Positions 1 to 8,145 of a stretch of DNA of 64,000 nt are shown in pieces; position 1 is the stretch's first letter, and each line of letters begins with the position of its first letter. Below the pieces are notes generated by a model. It was not told where the DNA came from. It was given only the letters and a program-made list of their open reading frames with translations, and did not search any database. The position numbers were made by a program, and so were the translations under genes. Source of the stretch: an uncultured Paracoccaceae bacterium (GTDB lineage Bacteria > Pseudomonadota > Alphaproteobacteria > Rhodobacterales > Rhodobacteraceae); NCBI GenBank assembly GCA_937138255.1, contig CAKZOU010000046.1, positions 18,616 through 82,615 on the forward strand, given 5' to 3'.

Positions 1-2
1 AG

Positions 3-944
3 GTGATCGTGGCGCAAACCCGTTCGGCGCAGGATGCAATCGTTGCCCAAATGGCGAACCGGGCGGCGACACTGGGCCTTGGGTTCTTTGCCATTGCGGC
101 CCTCTTGTCTCTCCTAACGGCGCGTTCGGTGCTTCAGCCGGTCAATAACCTTGCCGAAGCGGTGGGCCGGAGAGGCCCCCAGGATCTTCGTCCTGTCGAG
201 TGGCCGGTGCCATCCGAACTTGCACCGCTGGTGGCCGCCCTCAATCAATTCATCGCCCGCCTTTCGGGTGCGCTGATCCGTACCGAAACCTTTATCGCGG
301 AAGCGGCGCATCACATTCGCACACCCCTTGCGACGCTGAGGGCGCAAGCCGAAATCGCGTTGCGCCAGTCGCAGGACGAAGCGGCACGGGCCGCGATACG
401 CGGAATGATCCGCTCAGTCGACGATTCCGCGCGCTCAGTAGGGCAGCTTCTGGACCACGCCGCGGTGGTCTATCGCACCGACCAGCGCACCGACGAAGAG
501 ATCGACCTTGCCGCGCTGACGCGCGATATGGTTGCGGTTTTTGGCCCGGCAGCAGAGCTGCGCGACATCGGGTTTGAACTCTCTCTGCCCGATGAACCGG
601 TCACGATGACGGCGGACCGCCTCCTGTTGGAAAGTGCGATCCGCAACCTGCTCGACAATGCTGTCAAATACTCCGCACTTGAAGGTCTGATTTCTGTGTC
701 ACTCGAGGTTGAAGGCGATCAGGCCCGTCTCACCGTTTGCGACAGTGGTCGCGGCCTTTCGGGCGCCAAGAGTGCTACGCTGACCGGCAGGTTCAGGCGG
801 GGCGAGAATGTTTCTGATGTGATCGGGTCCGGTCTTGGTCTGACCATTGTACGCGAGGTCGTGGCCGCCCACGGTGGAGATTTCAGATTGACGGAACGCG
901 AAGGAGGCGGCGCTTGCGCAAACTTATCCTTGCCCTTGGGTTGA
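3..944 (+). CDS. TctE-type sensor histidine kinase, 5' end outside window
   Basis: Inner-membrane two-component sensor kinase; the window opens inside the gene, so the N-terminal sensor part is missing and the first codon shown is not a start. Visible in the 313-residue fragment are a transmembrane helix (about 22-40), a HAMP-like linker (about 41-90), a dimerisation/phosphoacceptor helix with AHHIRTPLA (His at about 103) and an ATPase domain with the N box LLDNAVKYS, the G1 box DSGRGL and the G2 box GSGLGL. All residues needed for autophosphorylation are present. The partner response regulator is expected just upstream, outside the window. The gene overlaps the next one by 31 bases, so the two are co-transcribed. 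Family assignment is secure; the stimulus is unknown. Confidence 0.9.
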   Translation: MIVAQTRSAQDAIVAQMANRAATLGLGFFAIAALLSLLTARSVLQPVNNLAEAVGRRGPQDLRPVEWPVPSELAPLVAALNQFIARLSGALIRTETFIAEAAHHIRTPLATLRAQAEIALRQSQDEAARAAIRGMIRSVDDSARSVGQLLDHAAVVYRTDQRTDEEIDLAALTRDMVAVFGPAAELRDIGFELSLPDEPVTMTADRLLLESAIRNLLDNAVKYSALEGLISVSLEVEGDQARLTVCDSGRGLSGAKSATLTGRFRRGENVSDVIGSGLGLTIVREVVAAHGGDFRLTEREGGGACANLSLPLG

Positions 945-1942
945 TTCTTTCGGCCGCGGGCGCCATGGCTTTTGACATAGAAGAAGAGCGACTTTTCGGA
1001 TCTGGACAGGAGGCATCGGTCGTCAGCATCCTTTCGACGACAGATATCGATATCTTCGAGCCTCTGGTTGTGGCTTTTCAGGCAGTCAATCCGGGGATTG
1101 CCGTTCAGTACACTGTCGCGAGCACAACCGAAGTCTACCGCGCAGTTTCGGGCCGAGAGCGGGCTTTCGATCTGGTCATTTCTTCTGCCATGGACCTTCA
1201 GATGAAGCTCGCCAACGATGGTTATGCCCGCGAGCACCGGTCGATCGAGACCGATGGTCTGCCTACATGGGCCCGCTGGCGGGATCAGCTCTTTGCCTTC
1301 GCGCAAGAGCCGGTGGTTCTGATCCTCTCTCGCCCGGCCTTTGATGGGCTTCGCCTGCCACAGACCAGGGCCGATCTGATTGACCTCTTGCGGGCGAACC
1401 CAGAGCGGTTCGAAGGGCGCATAGGTACCTACGATCCCAACCGGTCGGGCGCGGGGTACCTTTTCGCGACACAGGATGCGCGGCAGTCGGACACGTTCTG
1501 GCGGCTCTCGGAAGTGATGGGCGGCCTGTCACCGCGCCTCTACGATGGCTCAGGCGCGATGATCGCGGATGTTCAGGCGGGGCGCCTTGCCTTGGCCTAT
1601 AATGTCCTTGGCTCCTACGCCGCGGCACAGCTGGCCGGCGATCCGAATGCCGCGTTGATCGAGCTTGAGGATTTCACCAATGTGCTATTGCGCACGGCGC
1701 TGATCCCGCGCGAGGCGGAGCGCCCTGAATTGGGCGCGGCTTTTCTCGATTTTCTGTTGTCGGGTAAGGGGCAGACCCTTATCGACGAGAAGGCTGGATT
1801 GCCAAGGATCGATGCGGCAACGCTGGCCTCGGCGGGGCATCGGCGGCCGATCCGGCTGGATCCGGGGCTTTTGGTGTTCGTCGATCCGCTGAAACGGCAA
1901 CGTTTCCTGAGCGAATGGACCGCAGCCGTGGTGCGCCGCTAG
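914..1942 (+). CDS. Periplasmic substrate-binding protein co-transcribed with the sensor kinase
   Basis: Exported solute-binding protein of the type found in iron/organic-anion ABC importers, 342 residues. The start is the TTG at 914: a perfect AAGGAGG (901-907) lies 6 bases before it, and the product then begins with a clean signal peptide (MRKLILALGLILSAAG) with likely cleavage after AMA. The body has the two-lobed binding-protein pattern, including VVSILSTTDIDIFEPLV near the N-terminus and an extended C-terminal lobe. No permease or ATPase gene accompanies it; its only partner here is the overlapping sensor kinase. I infer that it may feed a ligand signal to the kinase rather than to a transporter, but it could also serve a transporter encoded elsewhere. 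The ligand is not predictable. Confidence 0.82.
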   Translation: MRKLILALGLILSAAGAMAFDIEEERLFGSGQEASVVSILSTTDIDIFEPLVVAFQAVNPGIAVQYTVASTTEVYRAVSGRERAFDLVISSAMDLQMKLANDGYAREHRSIETDGLPTWARWRDQLFAFAQEPVVLILSRPAFDGLRLPQTRADLIDLLRANPERFEGRIGTYDPNRSGAGYLFATQDARQSDTFWRLSEVMGGLSPRLYDGSGAMIADVQAGRLALAYNVLGSYAAAQLAGDPNAALIELEDFTNVLLRTALIPREAERPELGAAFLDFLLSGKGQTLIDEKAGLPRIDAATLASAGHRRPIRLDPGLLVFVDPLKRQRFLSEWTAAVVRR

Positions 1943-1943
1943 C

Positions 1944-2240
1944 CTAGTCGACGGTCACTTCCTGCCTGAGCGCGCTTGTGGTGCGGTCGTAGATCAGGAT
2001 GCGGTTGTCGGAGGTGACGACGGCGAACCAGTCGGTGCCTTGGGTGAAGGCAGTCGCCGTCACGCCCTCGGGCAGTGTGATCCGATCGGGGAGCGGCAGG
2101 GGATCGGCATTGAGGCGGATGACAAGGGCGGCGATAAGCACTAGGAACCCGCCAATCATCACCACCCCGAGCGCCGTGACGAGGCGCTTGAGAAAGATCA
2201 GTTGCGGCGGCAGGCTGCCGTTATCGGAAGAGGTATCCAT
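1944..2240 (-). CDS. Small single-pass membrane protein (DUF6476-like)
   Basis: Predicted 98-residue inner-membrane protein of unknown function, similar in layout to the DUF6476 family of Rhodobacteraceae. It has a short cytoplasmic N-terminus (MDTSSDNGSLPP), one transmembrane helix (about residues 22-42) and a periplasmic part of about 55 residues ending in an LIYDRTTSALRQEV pattern. The reading frame stays open far upstream through rluD, but the ATG at 2240 gives a sensible membrane protein. This ATG abuts the rluD ATG on the opposite strand (CATATG at 2238-2243), leaving no intergenic DNA, and I see no good ribosome binding site for it. The stop lies one base from the stop of the binding-protein gene. 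Confidence 0.66.
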   Translation of the reverse strand: MDTSSDNGSLPPQLIFLKRLVTALGVVMIGGFLVLIAALVIRLNADPLPLPDRITLPEGVTATAFTQGTDWFAVVTSDNRILIYDRTTSALRQEVTVD

Positions 2241-3281
2241 ATGGCCGTGTCCGTTGTCTCGTTTCGGATCGAAGAGGATCCGCCTGCCCGCCTTGATAAG
2301 GCGCTTTCGCGCGATGTGCCAGACGAGGCGGCGCTGTCGCGGTCGCGGCTTGGCAAGCTGATCGAGGGGGGGGCGGTTGCGGTCAATGGTGCGACGATCA
2401 CCAACCCGCGGTTTCGCACCGGTGAGGGCGACGAGATCGAGATCCGCGTCGAGGAGGCGGACGAGAGCCATATCGGCGCGGAAGAGATCCCGCTCGAGGT
2501 GCTTTATGAGGATGACGATCTGATCGTTGTCAATAAACCTGCGGGCATGGTTGTCCATCCCGCGCCCGGATCGCCGGGGGGGACGCTCGTGAATGCACTG
2601 ATCCACCATTGCGGCGAGAGCCTGTCGGGCGTGGGGGGCGAGAAGCGTCCGGGGATCGTGCACCGGATCGACAAGGAGACGAGCGGGCTCTTGGTGGCCG
2701 CCAAGAGCGATCGGGCGCATCATGGGCTTGCGGCGCAGTTCGAGAAACACACGGTCGAGCGGCATTATCTGGCGATCTGTTACGGCGTGCCGGATCAGAA
2801 CGACCCGCGCCTGCATGGCGTTAAGGGGACGAGTTTCGAGCCGGGGAATATCCTGAAGATCCAGACCCATCTGGGGCGCCACAAGACCGATCGGCAGCGG
2901 CAAGCGGTGAGCTTTCACGGCGGGCGCCACGCGGTGACGCGGGCGCGGATCGTGCAGGCGCTGGGCGAGCCGCCGGTGGCGGCGCTGACCGAGTGCTGGC
3001 TCGAGACCGGACGCACCCATCAGATCCGTGTGCATATGGCCCATGTGGGACATGCGCTGATTGGCGATCCGGTTTATGGTGGGCGGCGGAAGCTCAACGC
3101 CAAGGCGGTGGGCGATGTGGGGCAGGCGGCGGCGCTGGACTTTTCCCGGCAGGCGCTGCATGCGGCGACTTTGGGGTTTGTGCATCCGGTGACGGGTGAA
3201 GAGCTGCGCTTTGCCGCGCCCTTGCCTCAGGATATGGCCGATCTTCTGGTGGCGCTGGGTGGCGAGGCGCCTGACGTCTAG
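2241..3281 (+). CDS. rluD: 23S rRNA pseudouridine synthase RluD family
   Basis: RluA/RluD-type enzyme (346 residues) that converts uridines of 23S rRNA helix 69 to pseudouridine. An N-terminal S4 RNA-binding domain (about 15-75, with SRSRLGKLIEGGAVAVNG) precedes the catalytic domain with the signature GIVHRIDKETSG, whose Asp at about 144 is the nucleophile, and the conserved RTHQIRVHMAHVGH block near 265. The start at 2241 is preceded by GGAAGAGG (2226-2233) at 7 bases; the frame is open to 2202 but that upstream stretch encodes no conserved sequence. It is divergent from the small membrane gene with zero spacing. RluC-type specificity cannot be excluded from the sequence alone. Confidence 0.92.
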   Translation: MAVSVVSFRIEEDPPARLDKALSRDVPDEAALSRSRLGKLIEGGAVAVNGATITNPRFRTGEGDEIEIRVEEADESHIGAEEIPLEVLYEDDDLIVVNKPAGMVVHPAPGSPGGTLVNALIHHCGESLSGVGGEKRPGIVHRIDKETSGLLVAAKSDRAHHGLAAQFEKHTVERHYLAICYGVPDQNDPRLHGVKGTSFEPGNILKIQTHLGRHKTDRQRQAVSFHGGRHAVTRARIVQALGEPPVAALTECWLETGRTHQIRVHMAHVGHALIGDPVYGGRRKLNAKAVGDVGQAAALDFSRQALHAATLGFVHPVTGEELRFAAPLPQDMADLLVALGGEAPDV

Positions 3282-3340
3282 GGGCTCTGCCCCTCTGGTC
3301 TCCGGCCATTCACCCCGGAGTATTTCGGGGCCAAAAGAAG
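3282..3340 (+). repeat. Dispersed intergenic repeat, copy A
   Basis: Directly after the rluD stop lies a small hairpin (GGGGC-TCT-GCCCC), then CACCCCGGAGTATTTCGGGG and the tail CCAAAAGAAG. The same arrangement recurs at 13712-13770 and, on the other strand, at 45204-45263. Each full copy follows the 3' end of a gene in the same orientation. It may act as a transcript 3' end, but there is no long T-run, so the function is inferred only. Confidence 0.65.
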
Positions 3341-3436
3341 CCTGAAATAAACTTCCCATCTGCGAGAGGTGGCGCGTTCGGGCCTCGTCATTGAGGCGCG
3401 CTGGGTTCATATATTGGAAAGGAAATAGTGCTAGCG

Positions 3437-3467
3437 CCCCTTGAATCGGATCACGGTGCGCCTAAAT
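3437..3467 (+). promoter_or_regulatory. Possible sigma-32-type promoter of rpoH
   Basis: CCCCTTGAA (3437-3445) resembles the heat-shock -35 element, and CCTAAAT (3461-3467) could be the -10, with about 15 bases between them. It would start transcription around 3474, leaving a leader of about 27 bases with GGGAG before the rpoH ATG. Autoregulation of rpoH by its own product would make sense, but the -10 match is weak. Confidence 0.3.
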
Positions 3468-3500
3468 CGATGTTAAGAGTATAAACATTGGGAGTGTTCG

Positions 3501-4400
3501 ATGAGTTCCTATGCCAATCTTCCCGCCCCCTCACCGGAGCAAGGGCTGAACCGGTATCTGCAGGAGATTCGCAAGTTTCCGATGCTGGTGCCGGAAGAGG
3601 AATACATGCTGGCCAAGCGCTGGGTCGACCATGAGGACAGCGGGGCTGCGCATCGTCTGGTGACGAGCCATCTTCGGCTCGCGGCCAAGATCGCGATGGG
3701 CTATCGCGGCTATGGCCTGCCGCAGGCCGAGGTGATTTCCGAGGCGAATGTGGGCCTGATGCAGGCGGTCAAGCGGTTCGATCCCGAGAAGGGCTTTCGC
3801 CTTGCCACCTATGCCATGTGGTGGATCCGCGCCTCGATCCAGGAATATATCCTGCGGTCGTGGAGCCTTGTGAAGCTGGGCACCACAAGCGCGCAGAAAA
3901 AGCTGTTTTTCAATCTGCGCAAGGCCAAGGCACGCATTGGGGCGCTCGAAGAAGGCGATCTTCGGCCCGAGAACGTCGCGCAGATCGCGCATGACCTTGG
4001 CGTGACGGAGGACGAGGTCGTCTCGATGAACCGCCGTCTTTCGGGAGGTGACGCATCGCTCAATGCCATGGTGGGCAGCGGCGATGGCGACAGTGTCACG
4101 CAGTGGCAAGACTGGCTCGAGGATGAGGATGCCGATCAGGCGGGCGCCTATGAAGAGCGCAACGAGCTGGAATCCCGGCGCGAGCTTTTGGCCGAGGCGA
4201 TGAAGGTTCTCAATGAGCGGGAACGTGATATCCTGATCCAGCGTCGCCTTCAGGACGAGACAATCACGCTTGAGGACCTGTCGTCGCAATATGACGTGAG
4301 CCGGGAGCGCATTCGTCAGATCGAGGTGCGCGCGTTCGAGAAGCTCCAGCAGCGGATGCAGGAGCTCGCAAAAGAAAAAGGTATGCTGGCGACCGCCTAA
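3501..4400 (+). CDS. rpoH: RNA polymerase sigma factor RpoH (sigma-32)
   Basis: Heat-shock sigma factor, 299 residues, the normal length of the family. Region 2 contains the core-binding and -10 recognition segments (LRLAAKIAMGYRGYGLP; FRLATYAMWWIRASIQEYIL). The diagnostic RpoH box QKKLFFNLRK (about 132-141) separates it from other sigma-70 members. Region 4 carries a helix-turn-helix with LEDLSSQYDVSRERIRQIE. The ATG at 3501 is preceded by GGGAG. Rhodobacterales often have two RpoH paralogues; which one this is cannot be told from this window. It is monocistronic or leads the short DUF4389 gene 41 bases downstream. Confidence 0.96.
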   Translation: MSSYANLPAPSPEQGLNRYLQEIRKFPMLVPEEEYMLAKRWVDHEDSGAAHRLVTSHLRLAAKIAMGYRGYGLPQAEVISEANVGLMQAVKRFDPEKGFRLATYAMWWIRASIQEYILRSWSLVKLGTTSAQKKLFFNLRKAKARIGALEEGDLRPENVAQIAHDLGVTEDEVVSMNRRLSGGDASLNAMVGSGDGDSVTQWQDWLEDEDADQAGAYEERNELESRRELLAEAMKVLNERERDILIQRRLQDETITLEDLSSQYDVSRERIRQIEVRAFEKLQQRMQELAKEKGMLATA

Positions 4401-4441
4401 GCGCGGACTGACAGCGCCAATTACAGAAACGGGGGTGCAGA

Positions 4442-4750
4442 ATGCCTATACCTGATCCGAATGGAACCGAACCAGTCACCATCGATGAAAGTGGTCTGCC
4501 GGTTGTGGAAAAGAATATGCTCTCGCGGCTGGTCTCGATGATCCTGATCGGGATCCTGTTGGGGCTGTCGGATACTGTCTTTGTCCTGCTCGTCGTGGTG
4601 CAGTTTATCATCATGCTCTTCAACAGCGGGCGGCCCAATCCGCGGCTTGCGGATTTTGGCACGGCGTTGGCGCTGTGGATTGCCAAGGCGGTCCGCTACC
4701 AGACCGGCGCGAGCCAAACCCGCCCCTGGCCCTGGACTGATCTCGACTGA
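4442..4750 (+). CDS. DUF4389 family small membrane protein
   Basis: Protein of 102 residues with a hydrophilic N-terminus, two closely spaced transmembrane helices (about 29-59, containing MILIGILLGLSDTVFVLLVV) and the family-typical VQFIIMLFNSGRPNPRLADFG block before a short C-terminal helix. This matches the DUF4389 family, whose role is unknown. The ATG at 4442 follows a G-rich CGGGGG ribosome binding site. It lies between rpoH and a DksA-like zinc-finger gene on the same strand; the gaps are short enough for one transcript. Confidence 0.8.
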   Translation: MPIPDPNGTEPVTIDESGLPVVEKNMLSRLVSMILIGILLGLSDTVFVLLVVVQFIIMLFNSGRPNPRLADFGTALALWIAKAVRYQTGASQTRPWPWTDLD

Positions 4751-4753
4751 TCC

Positions 4754-5023
4754 ATGGCGGGCGGCTGGGCGCAGGATGGGGCGGTGAACGAGCAGATCGA
4801 GGCTTCGATCGCCGATGAGCTTGCCCGCATGAAGGCCCGCAAGGGGCCGATGGGCGATAGCCTGACCTATTGCGCCGAATGCGAGGAAGAGATCCCTCAG
4901 GCGCGGCGCGATGCTGTTCCGGGTGTGAAGCTTTGCATTGACTGTCAGACGGGGCGCGATGCGCGGCCGTTGAACCGCGGCGGCATCAACCGGCGCGGTT
5001 CCAAGGACAGCCAGCTCAAATAG
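4754..5023 (+). CDS. DksA/TraR C4 zinc-finger protein (YbiI-like)
   Basis: Small zinc-finger protein of 89 residues, the same length and layout as E. coli YbiI. It starts MAGGWAQDGAVNEQIEAS, has CAEC (about 38-41) and CIDC (about 59-62) as the four zinc ligands, includes the PQARRDAVPGV block between them and ends NRRGSKDSQLK. It lacks the long coiled coil of true DksA, so it probably does not act in the RNA polymerase secondary channel in the same way. Its stop overlaps the stop of the convergent peptidase gene by 8 bases (5016-5023). The ribosome binding site is weak. Confidence 0.88.
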   Translation: MAGGWAQDGAVNEQIEASIADELARMKARKGPMGDSLTYCAECEEEIPQARRDAVPGVKLCIDCQTGRDARPLNRGGINRRGSKDSQLK

Positions 5024-6845
5024 CCCCTCTGGCCTCCAGCGCCTCCAACTCGTCGATCAGACCTTCGATCATCGACAGCCCCTTGTCCCAGAAGGCCGGG
5101 TCCGAGGCGTCGAGGCCGAAGGGCGCCAAGAGGTCTTTGTGGTGCTTCGATCCACCCGCGCGGAGCATCTCGAAGTATTTCTCCTGAAACGAGGCATCGC
5201 CCTCTTCATAGACCGCATAGAGCGCGTTCACGAGGCCGTCGCCGAAGGCATAGGCATAAACGTAGAAGGGCGAATGCACGAAGTGGGGGATATAGGCCCA
5301 GTAGGTCTTGTAGCCCTCGAAGAATTCAAACGCATCACCCAGAGACTCGGCCTGAACCGACATCCACAGCGCGTTGATATCTTCCGGCGTCAGCTCGCCC
5401 TCGCGGCGGGCGGCGTGAAGTTTGCATTCGAAATCATAGAAGGCGATCTGGCGGACGACCGTGTTGATCATGTCCTCGACCTTGCCGGCGAGGAGAACCT
5501 TGCGCTCCATCTTGTCTTTGGCGCCTGCAAGGAGCTTGCGGAAGGTCAGCATCTCGCCAAAGACCGAGGCGGTTTCGGCCAGCGTCAGCGGCGTTGACGA
5601 CAGAAGCTCGCCCTGACCGGCGGCCAGAACCTGATGGACACCGTGGCCCAGTTCGTGCGCCAGCGTCATCACATCGCGCGGTTTGCCGAGGTAGTTGAGC
5701 ATCACATAGGGATGCACGGTCGTGACAGTCGGGTGCGCGAAGGCGCCCGGCGCCTTGCCCGGCTTCACCGCGGCGTCGATCCAGCCCTTGTCGAAGAACG
5801 GTTCGGTCAATTTGGCAAGTTCGGGGTCGAAGGCGGCATAAGCGTCGGTCACGATCTGGCGCGCCTCGTCCCAGGCAACGATCCGGTCGGTCTCCATCGG
5901 CAGGGGCGCGTTGCGATCCCAAACCTGAAGCTTGTCGAGGCCGAGCCACTTGGCCTTGAGCCGATAGTAGCGGTGCGAGAGGCGCGGATAGGCGGCGACA
6001 ACCGCGTTGCGCAGCGCCTCGACCACTTCGGGCTCGACATGGTTCGACAGATGCCGCGCGGTCTGGGCGGTGGGGAAGCCGCGCCAGCGATCCTCGATCT
6101 CCTTGTCCTTGGCGAGCGTGTTGTGGACGCGGGAGAAAATCTTGAGGTTTTCCTCGAAGATGCGCGAAAGCTCATGCGCCGCCGCCTCGCGCTTGTCGCG
6201 TTTCTGCTCGGTCAGTTGGTTCAAGAGCGTCTCGATCCCGACCTTCTGGCCCTCGAGATCGAACTCAAGGCCGGCAAGGGTCTCGTCGAAGAGCTTGTTC
6301 CACGCCGAAGCGCCAACGGTCGACTGGTCGTGCAGGAATTTCTCAAGCTCGTCAGAGAGTTGATAGGGCTTCATCGCCCGCATCCGGTCCATCACGGGGC
6401 GATAGCGGGCGAGGTCGGCGTTGGCGGCATAGAGCGCTTCGAGGTGGGCATCGTCGAGCCGGTTGAACTCGAGGCTCCAGAAGACGAGGGGCGTGGTGAA
6501 GGTCGTGATCTTGTCCTGACAATCAGACATGAACTTGGCGCGCGAGGCGTTGGTGGTTTCCTGATAATAGCGCAAGCCCGCGAATGACATGACGCGGCCG
6601 GCGGCCACATCAATCGCCTCGTAGCGTTTGACCGCGTCCAGAAGGCCGGCGGCATCCAGCCCCGCCATCTTGCCCTCGAAGGCCGCAGCAAAATCGGCGC
6701 AGGCGGTCTCGAGCCAGTCCATGTCCCTTTGCAGCTCGGCTGCTTTCTCGCCGGTGTAGAGGTCGTCGAGGTTCCATTCGGGCAGGGGGCCAAGTGAATT
6801 CCCTCCGGCGGCGTTGGCGTCGTAAACCGGGCTGCGATCTTTCAT
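5016..6845 (-). CDS. pepF: Oligoendopeptidase F family M3 metallopeptidase
   Basis: Cytoplasmic zinc metallopeptidase of family M3 that cleaves short peptides, 609 residues. The zinc-binding motif is LAHELGHGVHQVL (HExxH with two His and the catalytic Glu) at about 400, followed by the downstream Glu region ETASVFGEM. The N-terminal half is the helical PepF/M3B lobe, and the C-terminus keeps the YVYAYAFGDGLV and HHKDLLAPFGLDASDP motifs. I chose the ATG at 6845, which has GAAAGG 7 bases upstream, over a non-ATG codon 33 bases earlier. It appears to be a single-gene transcript. Confidence 0.93.
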   Translation of the reverse strand: MKDRSPVYDANAAGGNSLGPLPEWNLDDLYTGEKAAELQRDMDWLETACADFAAAFEGKMAGLDAAGLLDAVKRYEAIDVAAGRVMSFAGLRYYQETTNASRAKFMSDCQDKITTFTTPLVFWSLEFNRLDDAHLEALYAANADLARYRPVMDRMRAMKPYQLSDELEKFLHDQSTVGASAWNKLFDETLAGLEFDLEGQKVGIETLLNQLTEQKRDKREAAAHELSRIFEENLKIFSRVHNTLAKDKEIEDRWRGFPTAQTARHLSNHVEPEVVEALRNAVVAAYPRLSHRYYRLKAKWLGLDKLQVWDRNAPLPMETDRIVAWDEARQIVTDAYAAFDPELAKLTEPFFDKGWIDAAVKPGKAPGAFAHPTVTTVHPYVMLNYLGKPRDVMTLAHELGHGVHQVLAAGQGELLSSTPLTLAETASVFGEMLTFRKLLAGAKDKMERKVLLAGKVEDMINTVVRQIAFYDFECKLHAARREGELTPEDINALWMSVQAESLGDAFEFFEGYKTYWAYIPHFVHSPFYVYAYAFGDGLVNALYAVYEEGDASFQEKYFEMLRAGGSKHHKDLLAPFGLDASDPAFWDKGLSMIEGLIDELEALEARGAI

Positions 6846-6916
6846 TAGGGAACCTTTCAACTGCGTTTGCCGGACCATAATCGGGCCTTTCAGCGAGGAA
6901 AAGGCCGGAAGGCGCT

Positions 6917-7858
6917 CTAGGCGTTGGCGGAAAAGAGTGCGAGCGACCGCTGCAGGACCATCTCGCGTATATGTGGCTGCTCGATCAGCAGCTCGTGGCG
7001 ACCGTTCGGGATCTGAACCAACTCACCGTTGGGCCAGCGCGACATGCGTGTTTTGATCCTCTCAGGATCTACGATGCGCTCATCGCTGCCGACAAACGTA
7101 ATGGCGGGCAGGTCAGGCGACCGGAGATCATCTATCGCTTCGCTTTCACGATCGGCCTCAAGATACCAGCCGATGCTTGGCCCGCCGAGTGTCAGTTCTG
7201 GATGCGCCTCATGCTGGCGGCGCAGGTAGGCAAACATTTCGGGGTCGCTCGTGAGGTCGTTACCGGCGAAATGGCGCCTGGCGATAAAAGTAACCCGCGA
7301 TTGGGTGGGGGCGATGGATTCTTGACGGCCCAGCAGGGTTGAAATCTTGGCGGCGATAGGCGCCATGATTGCCGAAGAGCGCGACATCTGGATGCGCCAC
7401 ATCGGCGCCGAGAAGGCAACGGCGTTGAAAGGCGCGGCGGCGATGATCGTCCGCAGGCCGATACAGCCACCCATGGAATGCGCGAGCAAAAACCACGGCT
7501 TTGGTAGATTTTGGCTGCGCGCATAGGCAATCAGCGCCACAACATCGAGCTGATAGTCGGAGAAGTGGCGAATATGCCCGACCGCCGGGTCTTTGCAGAC
7601 CCGTTGGGCAAGGCCCTGGCCCCGCCAATCGACCACCAAAGCGGCATATCCGGCTTTGCGCAGTTCGTAGACAGTTCGTCCGTATTTCTCGATATATTCG
7701 GTTCGGCCGGGAAAGACGAAGATCGTGCCTCGATCACCGCTGGTGGCCCAATGTGCCGCCCTGACTTTGACGCCGTCGGCGGCGACGCACCAGTTGGCCC
7801 GGCCGCCCTCGGGCGCTTCGGCGGCGTCCTCAAAAAGTGGCGCCGCCTCATAGGTCAT
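6917..7858 (-). CDS. Alpha/beta hydrolase, lysophospholipase-like
   Basis: Serine hydrolase of 313 residues with an alpha/beta fold. The nucleophile elbow is LLAHSMGGC (Ser at about 127), the oxyanion-hole strand is IFVFPGRTEYIEKYGRTV, and the acid/His pair is suggested by GSDERIVDPE and PNGRHELLIE near the C-terminus. The pattern fits PldB-type lysophospholipases/monoacylglycerol lipases. Its ATG overlaps the stop of the SCP2 gene in ATGA (7855-7858), so the two are translationally coupled, which suggests a shared lipid-related role. The substrate is an inference. Confidence 0.85.
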   Translation of the reverse strand: MTYEAAPLFEDAAEAPEGGRANWCVAADGVKVRAAHWATSGDRGTIFVFPGRTEYIEKYGRTVYELRKAGYAALVVDWRGQGLAQRVCKDPAVGHIRHFSDYQLDVVALIAYARSQNLPKPWFLLAHSMGGCIGLRTIIAAAPFNAVAFSAPMWRIQMSRSSAIMAPIAAKISTLLGRQESIAPTQSRVTFIARRHFAGNDLTSDPEMFAYLRRQHEAHPELTLGGPSIGWYLEADRESEAIDDLRSPDLPAITFVGSDERIVDPERIKTRMSRWPNGELVQIPNGRHELLIEQPHIREMVLQRSLALFSANA

Positions 7859-8145
7859 GCAAGCACGCCTGCCAGCTTCATCGCCATGCCCATGTCGCCC
7901 TCGACGCGCAGCTTGCCCATCATGAAGGCGGCAGTGGCGTTTTGTTCGCCGCCGAGGATGGCGCGGAAGGTATCGACCGAGGCGCTGAGCGTCACGTCGG
8001 TGTCATCGTCGCTGATATGGGCGCCTGAACCGTCGATCACGATTGCGCCTTCGCCTTCGATATCGAACTTGGCAGAGCCGTCGAATCCAGCGCCGCCAAG
8101 GCGCTCATTCAAAGCTTTGACGGCTTCGTCGAGGGTCGCGCTCAT
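7855..8145 (-). CDS. SCP2 sterol-binding domain protein
   Basis: Single-domain SCP2-type lipid carrier, 96 residues. Visible features are the central strands FDIEGEGAIVIDG, the DDDTDVTLSASVDTFRAILGGE block and the terminal AAFMMGKLRVEGDMGMAMKLAGVL helix, all typical of the fold that binds fatty acyl chains. The ATG at 8145 has GAAAGGA at a good distance; the frame stays open 60 bases upstream without conserved sequence. It is the first gene of a two-gene operon with the downstream hydrolase (ATGA overlap). The ligand is unknown. Confidence 0.88.
   Translation of the reverse strand: MSATLDEAVKALNERLGGAGFDGSAKFDIEGEGAIVIDGSGAHISDDDTDVTLSASVDTFRAILGGEQNATAAFMMGKLRVEGDMGMAMKLAGVLA

Noticed and set aside
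3471..3486. Twelve-base match TGTTAAGAGTAT upstream of both rpoH and the YqeY-family gene (51107-51118)
   Set aside because: The match sits at different distances from the two starts and would not make a workable promoter for rpoH; it may be chance.
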